Below are positions 16,816 to 25,193 of a DNA stretch of 64,000 nucleotides, one piece after another. The DNA is from Paenibacillus beijingensis (GTDB lineage Bacteria > Bacillota > Bacilli > Paenibacillales > Paenibacillaceae). The notes beneath the pieces are model-generated. The model searched no databases. It was not told the origin of the DNA and saw nothing but the letters and a program-made list of their open reading frames with translations. The stretch lies in the NCBI RefSeq assembly GCF_000961095.1, contig NZ_CP011058.1, positions 3,065,501-3,129,500 of the forward strand. The letters are read 5' to 3'. The position numbers and the translations under genes are program-made. Every line of letters starts with the position of its first letter. Position 1 is the first letter of the stretch.

Positions 16816-18060
16816 ATGAATCGTAGCGGGGTGAGGGGATTGGCAAGCGGCGCGATGACCGGAGCGGACCGGCTGCTGTCGGTTGGCCGGGAACTGCTTC
16901 AGGGCAAACGTTTTGCCCTATTGACGAATCCGACCGGGATCAATGCGGAGCTCAGGTCCACCATCGAGCTGTGCCGCCAAGTGGAAGGGGCGCAGCTGGC
17001 AGCCTTTTTCGCTTGCGAGCATGGGCTTCGCAATGAACGTCAGGCCGGCGTCAGGTTCGAGGACGAGGACGACCCGGTAACGGGGCTGCCGGTATACAGT
17101 CTGTACGGCAGCCGTTATAAGCCGGCGCCTTATATGCTGCGCGGCATCGATGCCTTAGTGGTGGACATCCAAGATCTTGGCGTACGATTTTACACTTATT
17201 TGACCACTTTGGTTTATGTGATGGAAGCATGCGCCGCGGCCGGGGTGGAAGTGATTGTTCTGGACCGTCCGAACCCGCTTGGCGGGTACCGGATCGAAGG
17301 CGGCTTTTTGCAGGAAGGGTTTCACTCGATGGTCGGCGCGTGGCGGATGCCGGCGGCTACGGGAATGACGATCGGCGAATTTGCGAGGCTGGTGAGCGCG
17401 GAAATGGACGTTCCTTGCAAGCTGCAGGTCGTGGCGCTTCAAGGATGGGACCGTTCCATGGAATACGGCGATACGGGTCTGCCCTGGATGATGCCGTCGC
17501 CGAATATTCCGACGATCGACACTGTCCGCGTTTATACCGGAACGTGTTTGCTGGAAGGGACGAACATTTCGGAAGGGCGAGGGACGACGCGTCCGTTCGA
17601 GACAGTCGGCGCGCCTTGGATGGACAACGCCAAAGTATGCCGCGTCATGAGTGAAATGGATCTTCCCGGCGTCCGGTTCCACTCCGTCACCTATACGCCC
17701 ACGTTTAGCAAATATGCCGGGGAGCTGTGCCGCGGCCTGATGATTTACGTGACGGACAAATCGGCCTTCCGCAGCGCGGAAACCGGGCTTCGGCTGCTGC
17801 ACGCGATGATCGATTTGCATCCGTCGGAGTTTAAATGGCGGGGTGCAAATGAAGACGGCCTTCCGTTCATCGATATTTTGACCGGCAGCGATACCGTCCG
17901 CAGGACGCTCGCGGAACCGGGAGCCGTGGACCGCATCCTGCAGTCCTGGCGGGAAGACGCCGAGAGCTGGAAGCAAATCCGGGGGCCTTACCTGCTGTAC
18001 GGGGACGAAACGTCTCGTCATGCCGGGAGCGATGGGAAGGAAGCGTCCCATCATGCATGA
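16816..18060 (+). CDS. namZ: NamZ-like exo-beta-N-acetylmuramidase (DUF1343)
   Basis: About 414 aa. DUF1343 family, whose characterised member NamZ (YbbC) of B. subtilis releases MurNAc from the non-reducing end of peptidoglycan fragments. Family landmarks are LLTNPTGIN, FFACEHGLRNERQAG, VVDIQDLGVRFYTYL, LDRPNPLGG, and NISEGRGTTRPFE. Start is uncertain: ATG 16816 or ATG 16855, neither with an ideal ribosome site. From either start there is no signal peptide, unlike secreted B. subtilis NamZ, so the enzyme appears cytoplasmic. It overlaps the next gene by 8 bases. Confidence 0.88.
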   Translation: MNRSGVRGLASGAMTGADRLLSVGRELLQGKRFALLTNPTGINAELRSTIELCRQVEGAQLAAFFACEHGLRNERQAGVRFEDEDDPVTGLPVYSLYGSRYKPAPYMLRGIDALVVDIQDLGVRFYTYLTTLVYVMEACAAAGVEVIVLDRPNPLGGYRIEGGFLQEGFHSMVGAWRMPAATGMTIGEFARLVSAEMDVPCKLQVVALQGWDRSMEYGDTGLPWMMPSPNIPTIDTVRVYTGTCLLEGTNISEGRGTTRPFETVGAPWMDNAKVCRVMSEMDLPGVRFHSVTYTPTFSKYAGELCRGLMIYVTDKSAFRSAETGLRLLHAMIDLHPSEFKWRGANEDGLPFIDILTGSDTVRRTLAEPGAVDRILQSWREDAESWKQIRGPYLLYGDETSRHAGSDGKEASHHA

Positions 18061-19390
18061 GAGAATCGAACTGCCTGTCCGCGATCGGCCGGAGGCGACG
18101 GGGCAGGAAGTTGCCGCAGCCGGCACCGTCTTGTACCGGATGTGGGAGCCGATTCGCGAAGCGGTAGCGGGCGGGCTGATCCCCGGGGCTTCGGCGGCGG
18201 TGCTGTGGCGCGGAAGCCGGCTCCGCTATGCGGCAGGGCTGGCGGTCGATACGCCGGACCTGACAGTTCCCGTGCAGCTGGACACGATCTATGACTGCGC
18301 ATCTTTGACCAAAGTGGCGGTGACGCTGCCGCTCATCCTGATGCTTGCAGGCGAAGGGAAGCTCGGCCTGGACGACCCGGTCGCCGTTTATTTCCCGGAA
18401 TTCGATACGGCGGATAAGCGGGAGATGACGATCCGGCAGCTGCTTGCCCACACTTCGGGATTTCAGGCGAGTGCCGATTTTCATACGAAGCCGTGGACGA
18501 TCCGGGGGATCGTCTCTCATCTGGCAAGCCAGCCGCTTGTGTATAAGCCCGGAGCGGGCTGCATTTACAGCGATATGGGTTACATATTGCTGGGCGAGCT
18601 GGCAGCCAAGATCACCGGAATGCCGCTGGACGCCGCGGCCCGGCAGCTGTTATTTGAGCCGCTCGGAATGGGTGAAAGCGGGTACTCTCCGCCGGAAGCG
18701 CTGCGCGAGCGCATCGCCGCCACCGAGTATTCCGCCGAAATAGGCGGCTGGTGGCGCGGCATCGTGCACGACGAGAACGCACGGGCGATGGGCGGCGTCT
18801 CGGGCCATGCAGGATTGTTCTCGACGGCGTCGGATTTGCTGCGTTACGCCGCGCTGTGGCTGGACGGGACCGAACGCCAAGGGCGCATGCCCGATCCGCC
18901 GGAGACGTTGCCGGCCGGACTCCAAGGGCGCATGCCCGATCCGCCGGAGACGTTGCCGGCCGGACTCCAAGGGCGCATGCCCGATCCGCCGGAGACGCTG
19001 CCGGCAGGACTCCAAGAACACCTGCCTGATCAGGCAGAGGCGCTGCCGGCCGGACGCCCGGTGCAGCTGCTGCCCGGGCGGATGATAGATGAGGCTCTTC
19101 AGACCCAGACGCCGCCGCTTCCAGAGGTAAACCGCGGGCTCGGCTGGGTGCTGAAAGGCGACCGTGCGGATATAACGGGAACGTTATCGACTCCGCGGTC
19201 GTTCGGCCATACCGGTTTTACGGGGACGAGTTTGATGATCGATCCCGGACGCGAGCTGGCTGTTGTGCTGCTCACGGGCCGCGTCCATTACGGACGCGAC
19301 CGCAATATCGGCAAGCTGCGCCGCGATTTGCACGATGCCGTCACGGAAGCGCTGATGACGGAGGAAGCGCGGCAATTGCTTCGGAATTAA
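18053..19390 (+). CDS. Beta-lactamase-fold serine hydrolase, AmiE-like
   Basis: 445 aa. Start ATG 18053 has GGAAGGAAG 9 nt upstream and overlaps namZ by 8 bases. Class C beta-lactamase fold with the S-x-x-K nucleophile in CASLTK, Y-S-D in CIYSDMGYILLG, and HTG in FGHTGFTGTS. In B. subtilis the corresponding AmiE removes stem peptides from MurNAc; this role is inferred from the neighbours. There is no signal peptide. Between the YSD and HTG motifs the protein carries four 15-residue repeats (about 276-335), an expansion not needed for the fold. Confidence 0.82.
   Translation: MHERIELPVRDRPEATGQEVAAAGTVLYRMWEPIREAVAGGLIPGASAAVLWRGSRLRYAAGLAVDTPDLTVPVQLDTIYDCASLTKVAVTLPLILMLAGEGKLGLDDPVAVYFPEFDTADKREMTIRQLLAHTSGFQASADFHTKPWTIRGIVSHLASQPLVYKPGAGCIYSDMGYILLGELAAKITGMPLDAAARQLLFEPLGMGESGYSPPEALRERIAATEYSAEIGGWWRGIVHDENARAMGGVSGHAGLFSTASDLLRYAALWLDGTERQGRMPDPPETLPAGLQGRMPDPPETLPAGLQGRMPDPPETLPAGLQEHLPDQAEALPAGRPVQLLPGRMIDEALQTQTPPLPEVNRGLGWVLKGDRADITGTLSTPRSFGHTGFTGTSLMIDPGRELAVVLLTGRVHYGRDRNIGKLRRDLHDAVTEALMTEEARQLLRN
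18878..19057 (+). repeat. In-frame 45-bp tandem repeat inside the amidase gene
   Basis: Four units of exactly 45 bp begin at 18878, 18923, 18968 and 19013. The first three are almost identical and encode QGRMPDPPETLPAGL; the fourth has diverged (QEHLPDQAEALPAGR). Because the unit is a multiple of three, copy changes keep the frame. The near identity of units one to three suggests recent expansion by slippage. Confidence 0.92.
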
Positions 19391-19417
19391 TCTCATATTA
19401 TTAGGAGGTCTTTGAAG

Positions 19418-20719
19418 ATGAATATGAAAAAGACAAGTGCGTTTGCGGCTCTTTCTTTCGTTCTGCTTGCGGCGGGATGCAGCAGCGGAGGTTCTAATAC
19501 CGAATCGACGTCCGGATCGGGCACAGGCTCGGGTTCGGGTACCGAGAAGGTCAAAGTGACGATCACCTCCTGGCGGGCGCAGCAGACCGAAACGGATATG
19601 TACAAAGTCATTCAGCAGGAGCTGAACAAGGTGTACCCGGACATCGAGCTCGATTTCCAGGCGGTCAAGGCGACCGAGTACAATACGGCGCTCAGTACGG
19701 CGCTGCAGACGAACACCGCCGCCGACATCATTCATCTTCGTCCTTACGGGGGCGGCCGGAAAGTTGCCGACGCCGGCTATCTCGAGCCGATTGACGGCAT
19801 GAAGGGCCTGGACCAGTTCACGCCTGATCAGCTGAAGGCGGCCCAAGGCACGGATGGCAAGCAGTACGGCGTTCCGATTATGCTCAGTTCAACGCAATTT
19901 TTGTACAATAAAGAGATTTTTGCCCAAAACAGCATTCAGGTTCCGAAAACGTGGGACGAGCTGATCTCCGATGCGGAAGCGCTGAAGAAAAAGAACGTTA
20001 CGCCGCTTGCTTTCGGCTCCAAGGAAGGCTGGGTGCTGTCGCTGATGCACGGGGCGATTGCGCCGGCGTTCTACGGCACGGACTTTCCGAGCCAGTTTTT
20101 GAAAGGGGAGAAAAAGCTCGACAGCCCCGAATATTTGAAATCGATCGAGGCGTTCAAAAGCTTGACGCCGTATTTCCCCGACAACTTCGAGGGACTCGGC
20201 ATGGATGATATCCGCACGATGTTCGCGACCGGACAAACGGCCATGATTATCGACGGCAACTTTGATATCGCGGCCATTCAGGCGCTGAATCCGGCCATTG
20301 ATATCGGGGTGTTCCCGGTTCCGCCGGCTACCGCAGGCGGCAAGCCGACCGTCAGCACATGGGTCGACGGCTCCTTCGCCCTGAACAAAAACGCCAAAAA
20401 CAAAGATGCGGCGAAAAAAGTGCTGGAGTTCATGACGAGCAAGGAATACGGCACGATTATTTTGAACAATGCCAAGGTGCCTTCGCCGATCCAAGGACTT
20501 TCTACGGATGACGCTCTCATCAAAGAAATCTCCGATCTTTCCGTAAGCAGCGCGACGCCTTACTTCGCCGTCACCAACTTGAGCCAGGGTGATCCGACGA
20601 CCAAGACAACGCTCGAAAATTCGCTGCAGGGCATGTTCCTCGGCAAGCTGACTCCCGAGCAGGTTGTGGCAGAGGAGCAAAAAAGCGCCGATACGTGGTT
20701 TAAACCATCGGGCAGCTAA
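19418..20719 (+). CDS. ABC importer solute-binding lipoprotein (family 1), cell-wall sugar candidate
   Basis: 433 aa. ATG 19418 has AGGAGG at 9 nt; an upstream TTG is too close to it. Lipoprotein signal with lipobox LAAGC (Cys near 21), a Gly/Ser linker, then a family 1 binding fold (VKVTITSWRAQQTETDMYKVIQQELNK-type start). It should catch a sugar outside the membrane and deliver it to the two permeases at 20936 and 21896. No ATPase gene is in the cluster, so a shared MsmX-type ATPase is likely. The context of murQ, murK, namZ and amidase suggests MurNAc, MurNAc-GlcNAc or muropeptides as ligand. Confidence 0.9.
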   Translation: MNMKKTSAFAALSFVLLAAGCSSGGSNTESTSGSGTGSGSGTEKVKVTITSWRAQQTETDMYKVIQQELNKVYPDIELDFQAVKATEYNTALSTALQTNTAADIIHLRPYGGGRKVADAGYLEPIDGMKGLDQFTPDQLKAAQGTDGKQYGVPIMLSSTQFLYNKEIFAQNSIQVPKTWDELISDAEALKKKNVTPLAFGSKEGWVLSLMHGAIAPAFYGTDFPSQFLKGEKKLDSPEYLKSIEAFKSLTPYFPDNFEGLGMDDIRTMFATGQTAMIIDGNFDIAAIQALNPAIDIGVFPVPPATAGGKPTVSTWVDGSFALNKNAKNKDAAKKVLEFMTSKEYGTIILNNAKVPSPIQGLSTDDALIKEISDLSVSSATPYFAVTNLSQGDPTTKTTLENSLQGMFLGKLTPEQVVAEEQKSADTWFKPSGS

Positions 20720-20803
20720 ACTTCAGGCCGCGGACAAGCCACGCTTTAAGCGGCTGCCGCTTCTTCCAACCGGGCTGATCACAAGCATTCGGCGCGAAGG
20801 CGG

Positions 20804-20825
20804 GAGGCGGCAGCCTCTTCTTTTT
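20804..20825 (+). terminator. Small intraoperon hairpin after the binding-protein gene
   Basis: GAGGC-GGCA-GCCTC followed by TTCTTTTT in the 216-bp gap before the permeases. Such partial terminators often keep binding-protein mRNA above permease mRNA. Confidence 0.5.
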
Positions 20826-20935
20826 CCTAACGAAACGCAGCCTCTAGCCTCTGCACGCAGGCGCCTCAACCTTGATTGGTGCGGGCTACGGCGATAAGGC
20901 TGCTCACAACATCCCGATAAGAAGAGGTGGTCGGT

Positions 20936-21877
20936 TTGGAACAAGCGCAGCACGCACGGCTGAAGCGGCGCAAAAAGCCGCTGCGCAGCCAGTTCATTCA
21001 CCTGTTTCCGGTTCCCGCCGTCGCGGTTTATACACTGTTTGTCGTTTACCCGATTTTTGCGGCGTTTACGTACAGCCTGTTTGACTGGAACGGCCTCGTT
21101 ATGGGCAAGTTCAACAACTTCGCCAACTTCCGCAGGCTGTTTACGCAGGAGCCGTTCAACCATACGTTCTGGAACGCGCTACAGCACAACGTCTTTTATT
21201 TCATCACCGAGATGATCGTGCAAAATGTGATCGCGTTCGTGCTGGCGTATATCATTTTCCGCAAGGTGAAGGGCGCCCAATTTTTCAAGATCGCCTATTT
21301 CCTGCCGCGGCTGCTGTCGATCATTATCGTCGGCTTCATGTGGAAGCTCATTTTGAACCCGAATATGGGCGTGCTGAACATTTTTCTGAAAAAAGTCGGG
21401 CTCTCCTCATGGGCGCACGCCTGGCTCGGAGATCCGAATACGGCGCTGCCGGCCGTTGTGCTCGTGAACTGCTGGTTTGCGATCGGCTTCTTTATGCTCA
21501 TTCTGCTTGCCGGGCTGCAGGCGATCTCGTCCGAGGTGCTGGAGGCGGCCAAGCTGGACGGGGCGAAGGGTCTCCGGCTGCTCGTCTCCGTTATTTTGCC
21601 GATGATGTTCCAGCCGCTCGTTATCGTCATCGTCATGACGTTTATTCAGGCGTTCGAAGCGTTCGAGCTCGTATTTGCGATGCAGGGCTCGCAGGGCGAA
21701 CCTTACTTTTCGACCGACTTGCTGGCGGTGTTTTTCTACCGTACCGCGTTTGGCGGAGGCTCGGGGGAATCGGGAAGTCTGGGTATCGGCTCGGCGGTCG
21801 CGGTTGTCATGTTTGCCATTATCGCCGCGATATCGGCCGTATTCATGACCTACGTCAACCGCAAGCAAGCGGAATAG
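20936..21877 (+). CDS. ABC sugar permease, MalF/UgpA type
   Basis: About 313 aa from TTG 20936 (AGAGG 8 nt upstream; a GTG at 20927 lies inside the ribosome site). Six membrane helices; the EAA loop with LEAAKLDGAKGLRLLVSVILPMM is near residue 205. Forms the membrane channel with the permease 18 bases downstream. N terminus is basic and cytoplasmic. Confidence 0.9.
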   Translation: MEQAQHARLKRRKKPLRSQFIHLFPVPAVAVYTLFVVYPIFAAFTYSLFDWNGLVMGKFNNFANFRRLFTQEPFNHTFWNALQHNVFYFITEMIVQNVIAFVLAYIIFRKVKGAQFFKIAYFLPRLLSIIIVGFMWKLILNPNMGVLNIFLKKVGLSSWAHAWLGDPNTALPAVVLVNCWFAIGFFMLILLAGLQAISSEVLEAAKLDGAKGLRLLVSVILPMMFQPLVIVIVMTFIQAFEAFELVFAMQGSQGEPYFSTDLLAVFFYRTAFGGGSGESGSLGIGSAVAVVMFAIIAAISAVFMTYVNRKQAE

Positions 21878-21895
21878 AAGGGAGGAGCCGCAAGA

Positions 21896-22720
21896 ATGAA
21901 ATTCGTTGCACTCAAACGGAGCGTGCTGTATGTTTTTGCCGTCGGATATGCCGTCATTGCGCTCTTTCCGATGCTGCTGATGGTCGTTTCCTCGTTCAGG
22001 CCGAACGTGGAAATTTTGACGAAGCCGCTGTCGCTGCCGACCAAATGGAGCATCGCCTCCTTTGAGACACTGTTCGTGCAGCTCAATTACGCTTCCTATA
22101 TTAAGAACAGCGTCGTCGTGAGCGCCGTTACGCTTGTGCTGCTGCTGCTGTTCAGCATCATGGCGTCCTATTATATCGCCCGTTTCCCGTTTAAGTGGAA
22201 CGGCCCGCTGTTCTTTTATTTTCTGATCGGCATGATGCTGCCGCTTAAGCTCGGGCTCGTCCCCCTGTTTATGCTGATCAAGCAGCTGAATCTGATGAAC
22301 ACGTTATGGTCGATTATTTTGATCCAGATCGGTGCGGGCATTCCGATGACGCTGCTTATTTTGACCGGATTTTTCCGGACGCTCCCGAAAGAGCTGGAGG
22401 AAGCGGCGCGCATCGACGGAGCCGGCGATATGGGAATGCTGCTGCGGGTGCTCGCTCCGCTCATGAAGCCGGCCATCGGCACGGTCACGATCATTAATTT
22501 TATCGCGGTATGGAACGACTTTTTCTTCCCGATGATCTTCATTCGCGACGAAGCGAAAAAAACGATTCCCGTCGGCATGCTGAAGCTGTTCAGCGAATTT
22601 ACGACGGATTGGAGCGTGCTGTTCGCCGGACTTACGATGTCGTCTCTGCCGATCTTAATAATATTCTTCTTCGCTTCCCGTCAATTTATGGACGGCATTA
22701 CTTCCGGTGCGGTAAAATAA
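21896..22720 (+). CDS. ABC sugar permease, MalG/UgpE type
   Basis: 274 aa, six membrane helices, EAA motif ELEEAARIDGAGDMGMLLRVLAPLMKPA. GGGAGGAG lies before the ATG. Pairs with the upstream permease. Ends 29 bases before the RpiR gene. Confidence 0.92.
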   Translation: MKFVALKRSVLYVFAVGYAVIALFPMLLMVVSSFRPNVEILTKPLSLPTKWSIASFETLFVQLNYASYIKNSVVVSAVTLVLLLLFSIMASYYIARFPFKWNGPLFFYFLIGMMLPLKLGLVPLFMLIKQLNLMNTLWSIILIQIGAGIPMTLLILTGFFRTLPKELEEAARIDGAGDMGMLLRVLAPLMKPAIGTVTIINFIAVWNDFFFPMIFIRDEAKKTIPVGMLKLFSEFTTDWSVLFAGLTMSSLPILIIFFFASRQFMDGITSGAVK

Positions 22721-22749
22721 CTTCAGCATCAGACAAAAGGAGCGTCGCC

Positions 22750-23592
22750 ATGAACGGTGGACTAGTGAGATTAAGGGAGATCATGAACGACATAACGCCT
22801 TCCGAGCGGAAGGTTGCGGATTATATTCTCGCTAACCCGCAAGATCTGGTGACCATGTCGGTGGCCGAGCTTTCCTGGCACAGCGGGGGCAGCCAGGCCG
22901 CCGTTATCCGTCTTTGCAAGTCGGCGGGGTTCAAAGGGTATCAGGAGCTGAAGCTTAAGGTTGCCGGCGATCTGCAGCAGCAGGGCGAGGGCGGAGGCTA
23001 CCAGGAAATCAATCCGACCGATTCGATCGAGCGGATTATTGAAAATGTTTCCAACAACAATATTCAATCGATTCGCGACACGCTGAAAATATTAAATCCC
23101 GACCATATTACAAAAGCGGTTGAAGCGCTGCTGCGCGCAAGCCGCATTTACTTTTACGGCATCGGGGCTTCCAACCTGATCGCGGTCGACGCACAGCATA
23201 AATTTATGCGCATCAATAAGACAAGCTTCTCGTTCGACGATCCGCATATGCAGCTCGTGTCGTCGGTCATGCTGTCGAAGGACGATGTCGTCGTCGGCAT
23301 CTCTTATTCGGGCGAGAGCGTCACGACGCTGGAATGCGTGCGCAAAGCGCGGGAGCTCGGGGCAACGACGATCACGATTACCCGTTACGGCAACACGTCG
23401 CTCAGCCAGCTGGCGGACATTCCGCTCTTTATTTCATCGACGGAAAACGAGATCCGCAGCGGCGCCACCTCATCCCGCATTACGCAGCTCAATGTGATCG
23501 ATATTTTGTATCTATGCGTAGCCAGCCGCGAGTACGACAAGTCGGTCGCGTATTTGGAAAAAAGCCGCAGCATCGTCAAACGGCTGCGGTAG
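22750..23592 (+). CDS. RpiR-family regulator (MurR-like)
   Basis: 280 aa. N-terminal helix-turn-helix (ITPSERKVADYILANPQDL, then SQAAVIRLCKSAGFKGYQEL) and C-terminal SIS sugar-phosphate-binding domain (YFYGIGASNLIAVD, GISYSGESVTTLE). ATG 22750 is preceded by AAAGGAGCG. As the last gene of the cluster it is the natural sensor of MurNAc-6-phosphate or GlcNAc-6-phosphate. The TGAAAC-TTT-GTTTCA dyad in the namZ promoter is its probable operator. Confidence 0.9.
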   Translation: MNGGLVRLREIMNDITPSERKVADYILANPQDLVTMSVAELSWHSGGSQAAVIRLCKSAGFKGYQELKLKVAGDLQQQGEGGGYQEINPTDSIERIIENVSNNNIQSIRDTLKILNPDHITKAVEALLRASRIYFYGIGASNLIAVDAQHKFMRINKTSFSFDDPHMQLVSSVMLSKDDVVVGISYSGESVTTLECVRKARELGATTITITRYGNTSLSQLADIPLFISSTENEIRSGATSSRITQLNVIDILYLCVASREYDKSVAYLEKSRSIVKRLR

Positions 23593-23774
23593 CAGCCGCA
23601 AACCGGAACTGCGCGAGGTGCGAAGCGGAAGCGGGAGAGGGTCATCCCGTTCATCCGCACGTTTATCCGCAGCAGATCCGTTCGGTATCGTTAAGAAAAT
23701 TATAGCCTGGGAAATATCGACATCCGATATGTTCCGGGCTGTTTGGCTTTTTCATACGAAAACACCCCGCGCGT

Positions 23775-23804
23775 TTGGTATGCCTTGGGAAAATGCGGTA
23801 TAAT
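23775..23804 (+). promoter_or_regulatory. Promoter of the GT2 gene
   Basis: TTGGTA, 18 bp, TATAAT, 65 bases before the GTG start. The remaining gap 23593-23774 shows nothing else convincing. Confidence 0.5.
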
Positions 23805-23868
23805 TTGTGCCTATAGGAACTAATGGCGGAATGCAAGGCGCAGTTATACGAAAAGAGGTTCGATTCGA

Positions 23869-25035
23869 GTGGGAAAAACAAAGGAACAGCCGGTGCTTGG
23901 TATCGTCGTTCCATGCTACAACGAGGAAGAAGTTATTGAGCAGACGGCAGGCGAACTAAGACGCGTCCTTGATCAGCTGATGCGGGAAGAGCTCGTCGAC
24001 AAGCGCAGCTTTGTGCTGTTTGTCAACGACGGCAGCAAGGACCGGACCTGGGAGCTGATTACCGGGCTGACGGAGCAGGACAAACACATGTCGGGCTTGA
24101 ACCTGGCCGCTAACGTCGGCCACCAGAATGCGCTGCTGGCCGGCTTGAAGAATGCGAAAAAGCATGCCGACTGCGTCGTGTCGATCGATGCCGATCTGCA
24201 GGACGACGTGCGCGCGATTCACGATTTTGTGCTGCGGTACCGCGAAGGGTACGAAATCGTGTACGGCGTGCGCAGCAGCCGCAGCACGGATACCGCGTTC
24301 AAGCGCAGCACCGCGCTGGCGTTTTACCGGCTGATGGATTGGCTTGGACTGCGCATCGTGGGCAATCACGCCGACTACCGGCTGATGAGCCGCCGCGCGC
24401 TCGATGAGCTGGAGCGGTTCACCGAAGTGAATCTGTTTCTGCGCGGCCTTGTTCCGATGCTCGGCTTTCGCTCTACTAACGTTTACTACGAGCGGCTGGA
24501 GCGCGCGGCCGGAGAATCGAAATATCCGCTCGGCAAAATGATAGCGTTCGCGCTTGAGGGCATCACGTCGCTTTCGGTCAAGCCGATCCGGCTCGTCACG
24601 GCGGCCGGGTTTGCCATCTTCGGCGTCAGCGCCATCATGGGGCTGTATGCGCTTTTGTCGAAACTGATTGGCAATGCGGTTACCGGCTGGACGTCGCTCA
24701 TTCTGTCGATCTGGTTCATTGGGGGCGTACAGCTGCTATCGGTCGGTTTGATCGGCGAATATATCGGAAAAATATATAAGGAAGTGAAGCGCCGGCCGTT
24801 ATATATCGTAGAGGACGAGCTTTCCCCCGGGGTGCGGGAGATGGGCGCGGCACCAGCGGCTCGAACGGAATCTGCTAACGAGGGATCGTTAAGAAACGAG
24901 CCTGACAACGCGGAACCGGCCAGAAACGAGCCTGAAAGCTCAGGAACGTCAGAAAACGAGCCAGCCAAGCCGGCGCCGTCAAGAAACGAACCTGCCAACG
25001 CGGTGTCGCCAAGCAATGAACCCGCCAGCGTATAG
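23869..25035 (+). CDS. Membrane GT2 glycosyltransferase (DPM1/GtrB-like)
   Basis: 388 aa, GTG start with AAAAGAGG upstream. The GT-A domain runs GIVVPCYNEEEVIEQT, FVNDGSKDRTWE, LAANVGHQNALLAGL and the metal-binding DADLQDD. Two membrane helices near 245-315 resemble bactoprenol glucosyltransferases that load a sugar onto undecaprenyl phosphate. After about residue 325 comes a polar tail with 10-residue repeats around NEP. Followed after 158 bases by a polytopic membrane protein that probably uses the lipid-linked sugar. Confidence 0.9.
   Translation: MGKTKEQPVLGIVVPCYNEEEVIEQTAGELRRVLDQLMREELVDKRSFVLFVNDGSKDRTWELITGLTEQDKHMSGLNLAANVGHQNALLAGLKNAKKHADCVVSIDADLQDDVRAIHDFVLRYREGYEIVYGVRSSRSTDTAFKRSTALAFYRLMDWLGLRIVGNHADYRLMSRRALDELERFTEVNLFLRGLVPMLGFRSTNVYYERLERAAGESKYPLGKMIAFALEGITSLSVKPIRLVTAAGFAIFGVSAIMGLYALLSKLIGNAVTGWTSLILSIWFIGGVQLLSVGLIGEYIGKIYKEVKRRPLYIVEDELSPGVREMGAAPAARTESANEGSLRNEPDNAEPARNEPESSGTSENEPAKPAPSRNEPANAVSPSNEPASV
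24892..25032 (+). repeat. Five degenerate 10-codon repeats in the GT2 tail
   Basis: Units RNEPDNAEPA, RNEPESSGTS, ENEPAKPAPS, RNEPANAVSP and a partial SNEPASV. The tail lies past the last membrane helix, is Asn/Glu/Pro rich and is expected to be disordered and cytoplasmic. Confidence 0.75.
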
Positions 25036-25193
25036 CGCGGGCCAAAGCTGTGCCGCTGGCGGCGTAGAAGGTTCTGGTGTCGCACCTCGCGCAGTTCTGC
25101 GAGCGAGATGCGATGGCGCGGGGGCCGGGCTTAAGGCGGCCGGTTTCCATCTCGGCTCTACAAGCCTCAAATATACCGGATAAGGAGCGTGCA

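Noticed and set aside
18751..19085. Two extra open frames across the 45-bp repeats
   Set aside because: Repeat without stops in all frames; only the amidase frame continues into conserved motifs.
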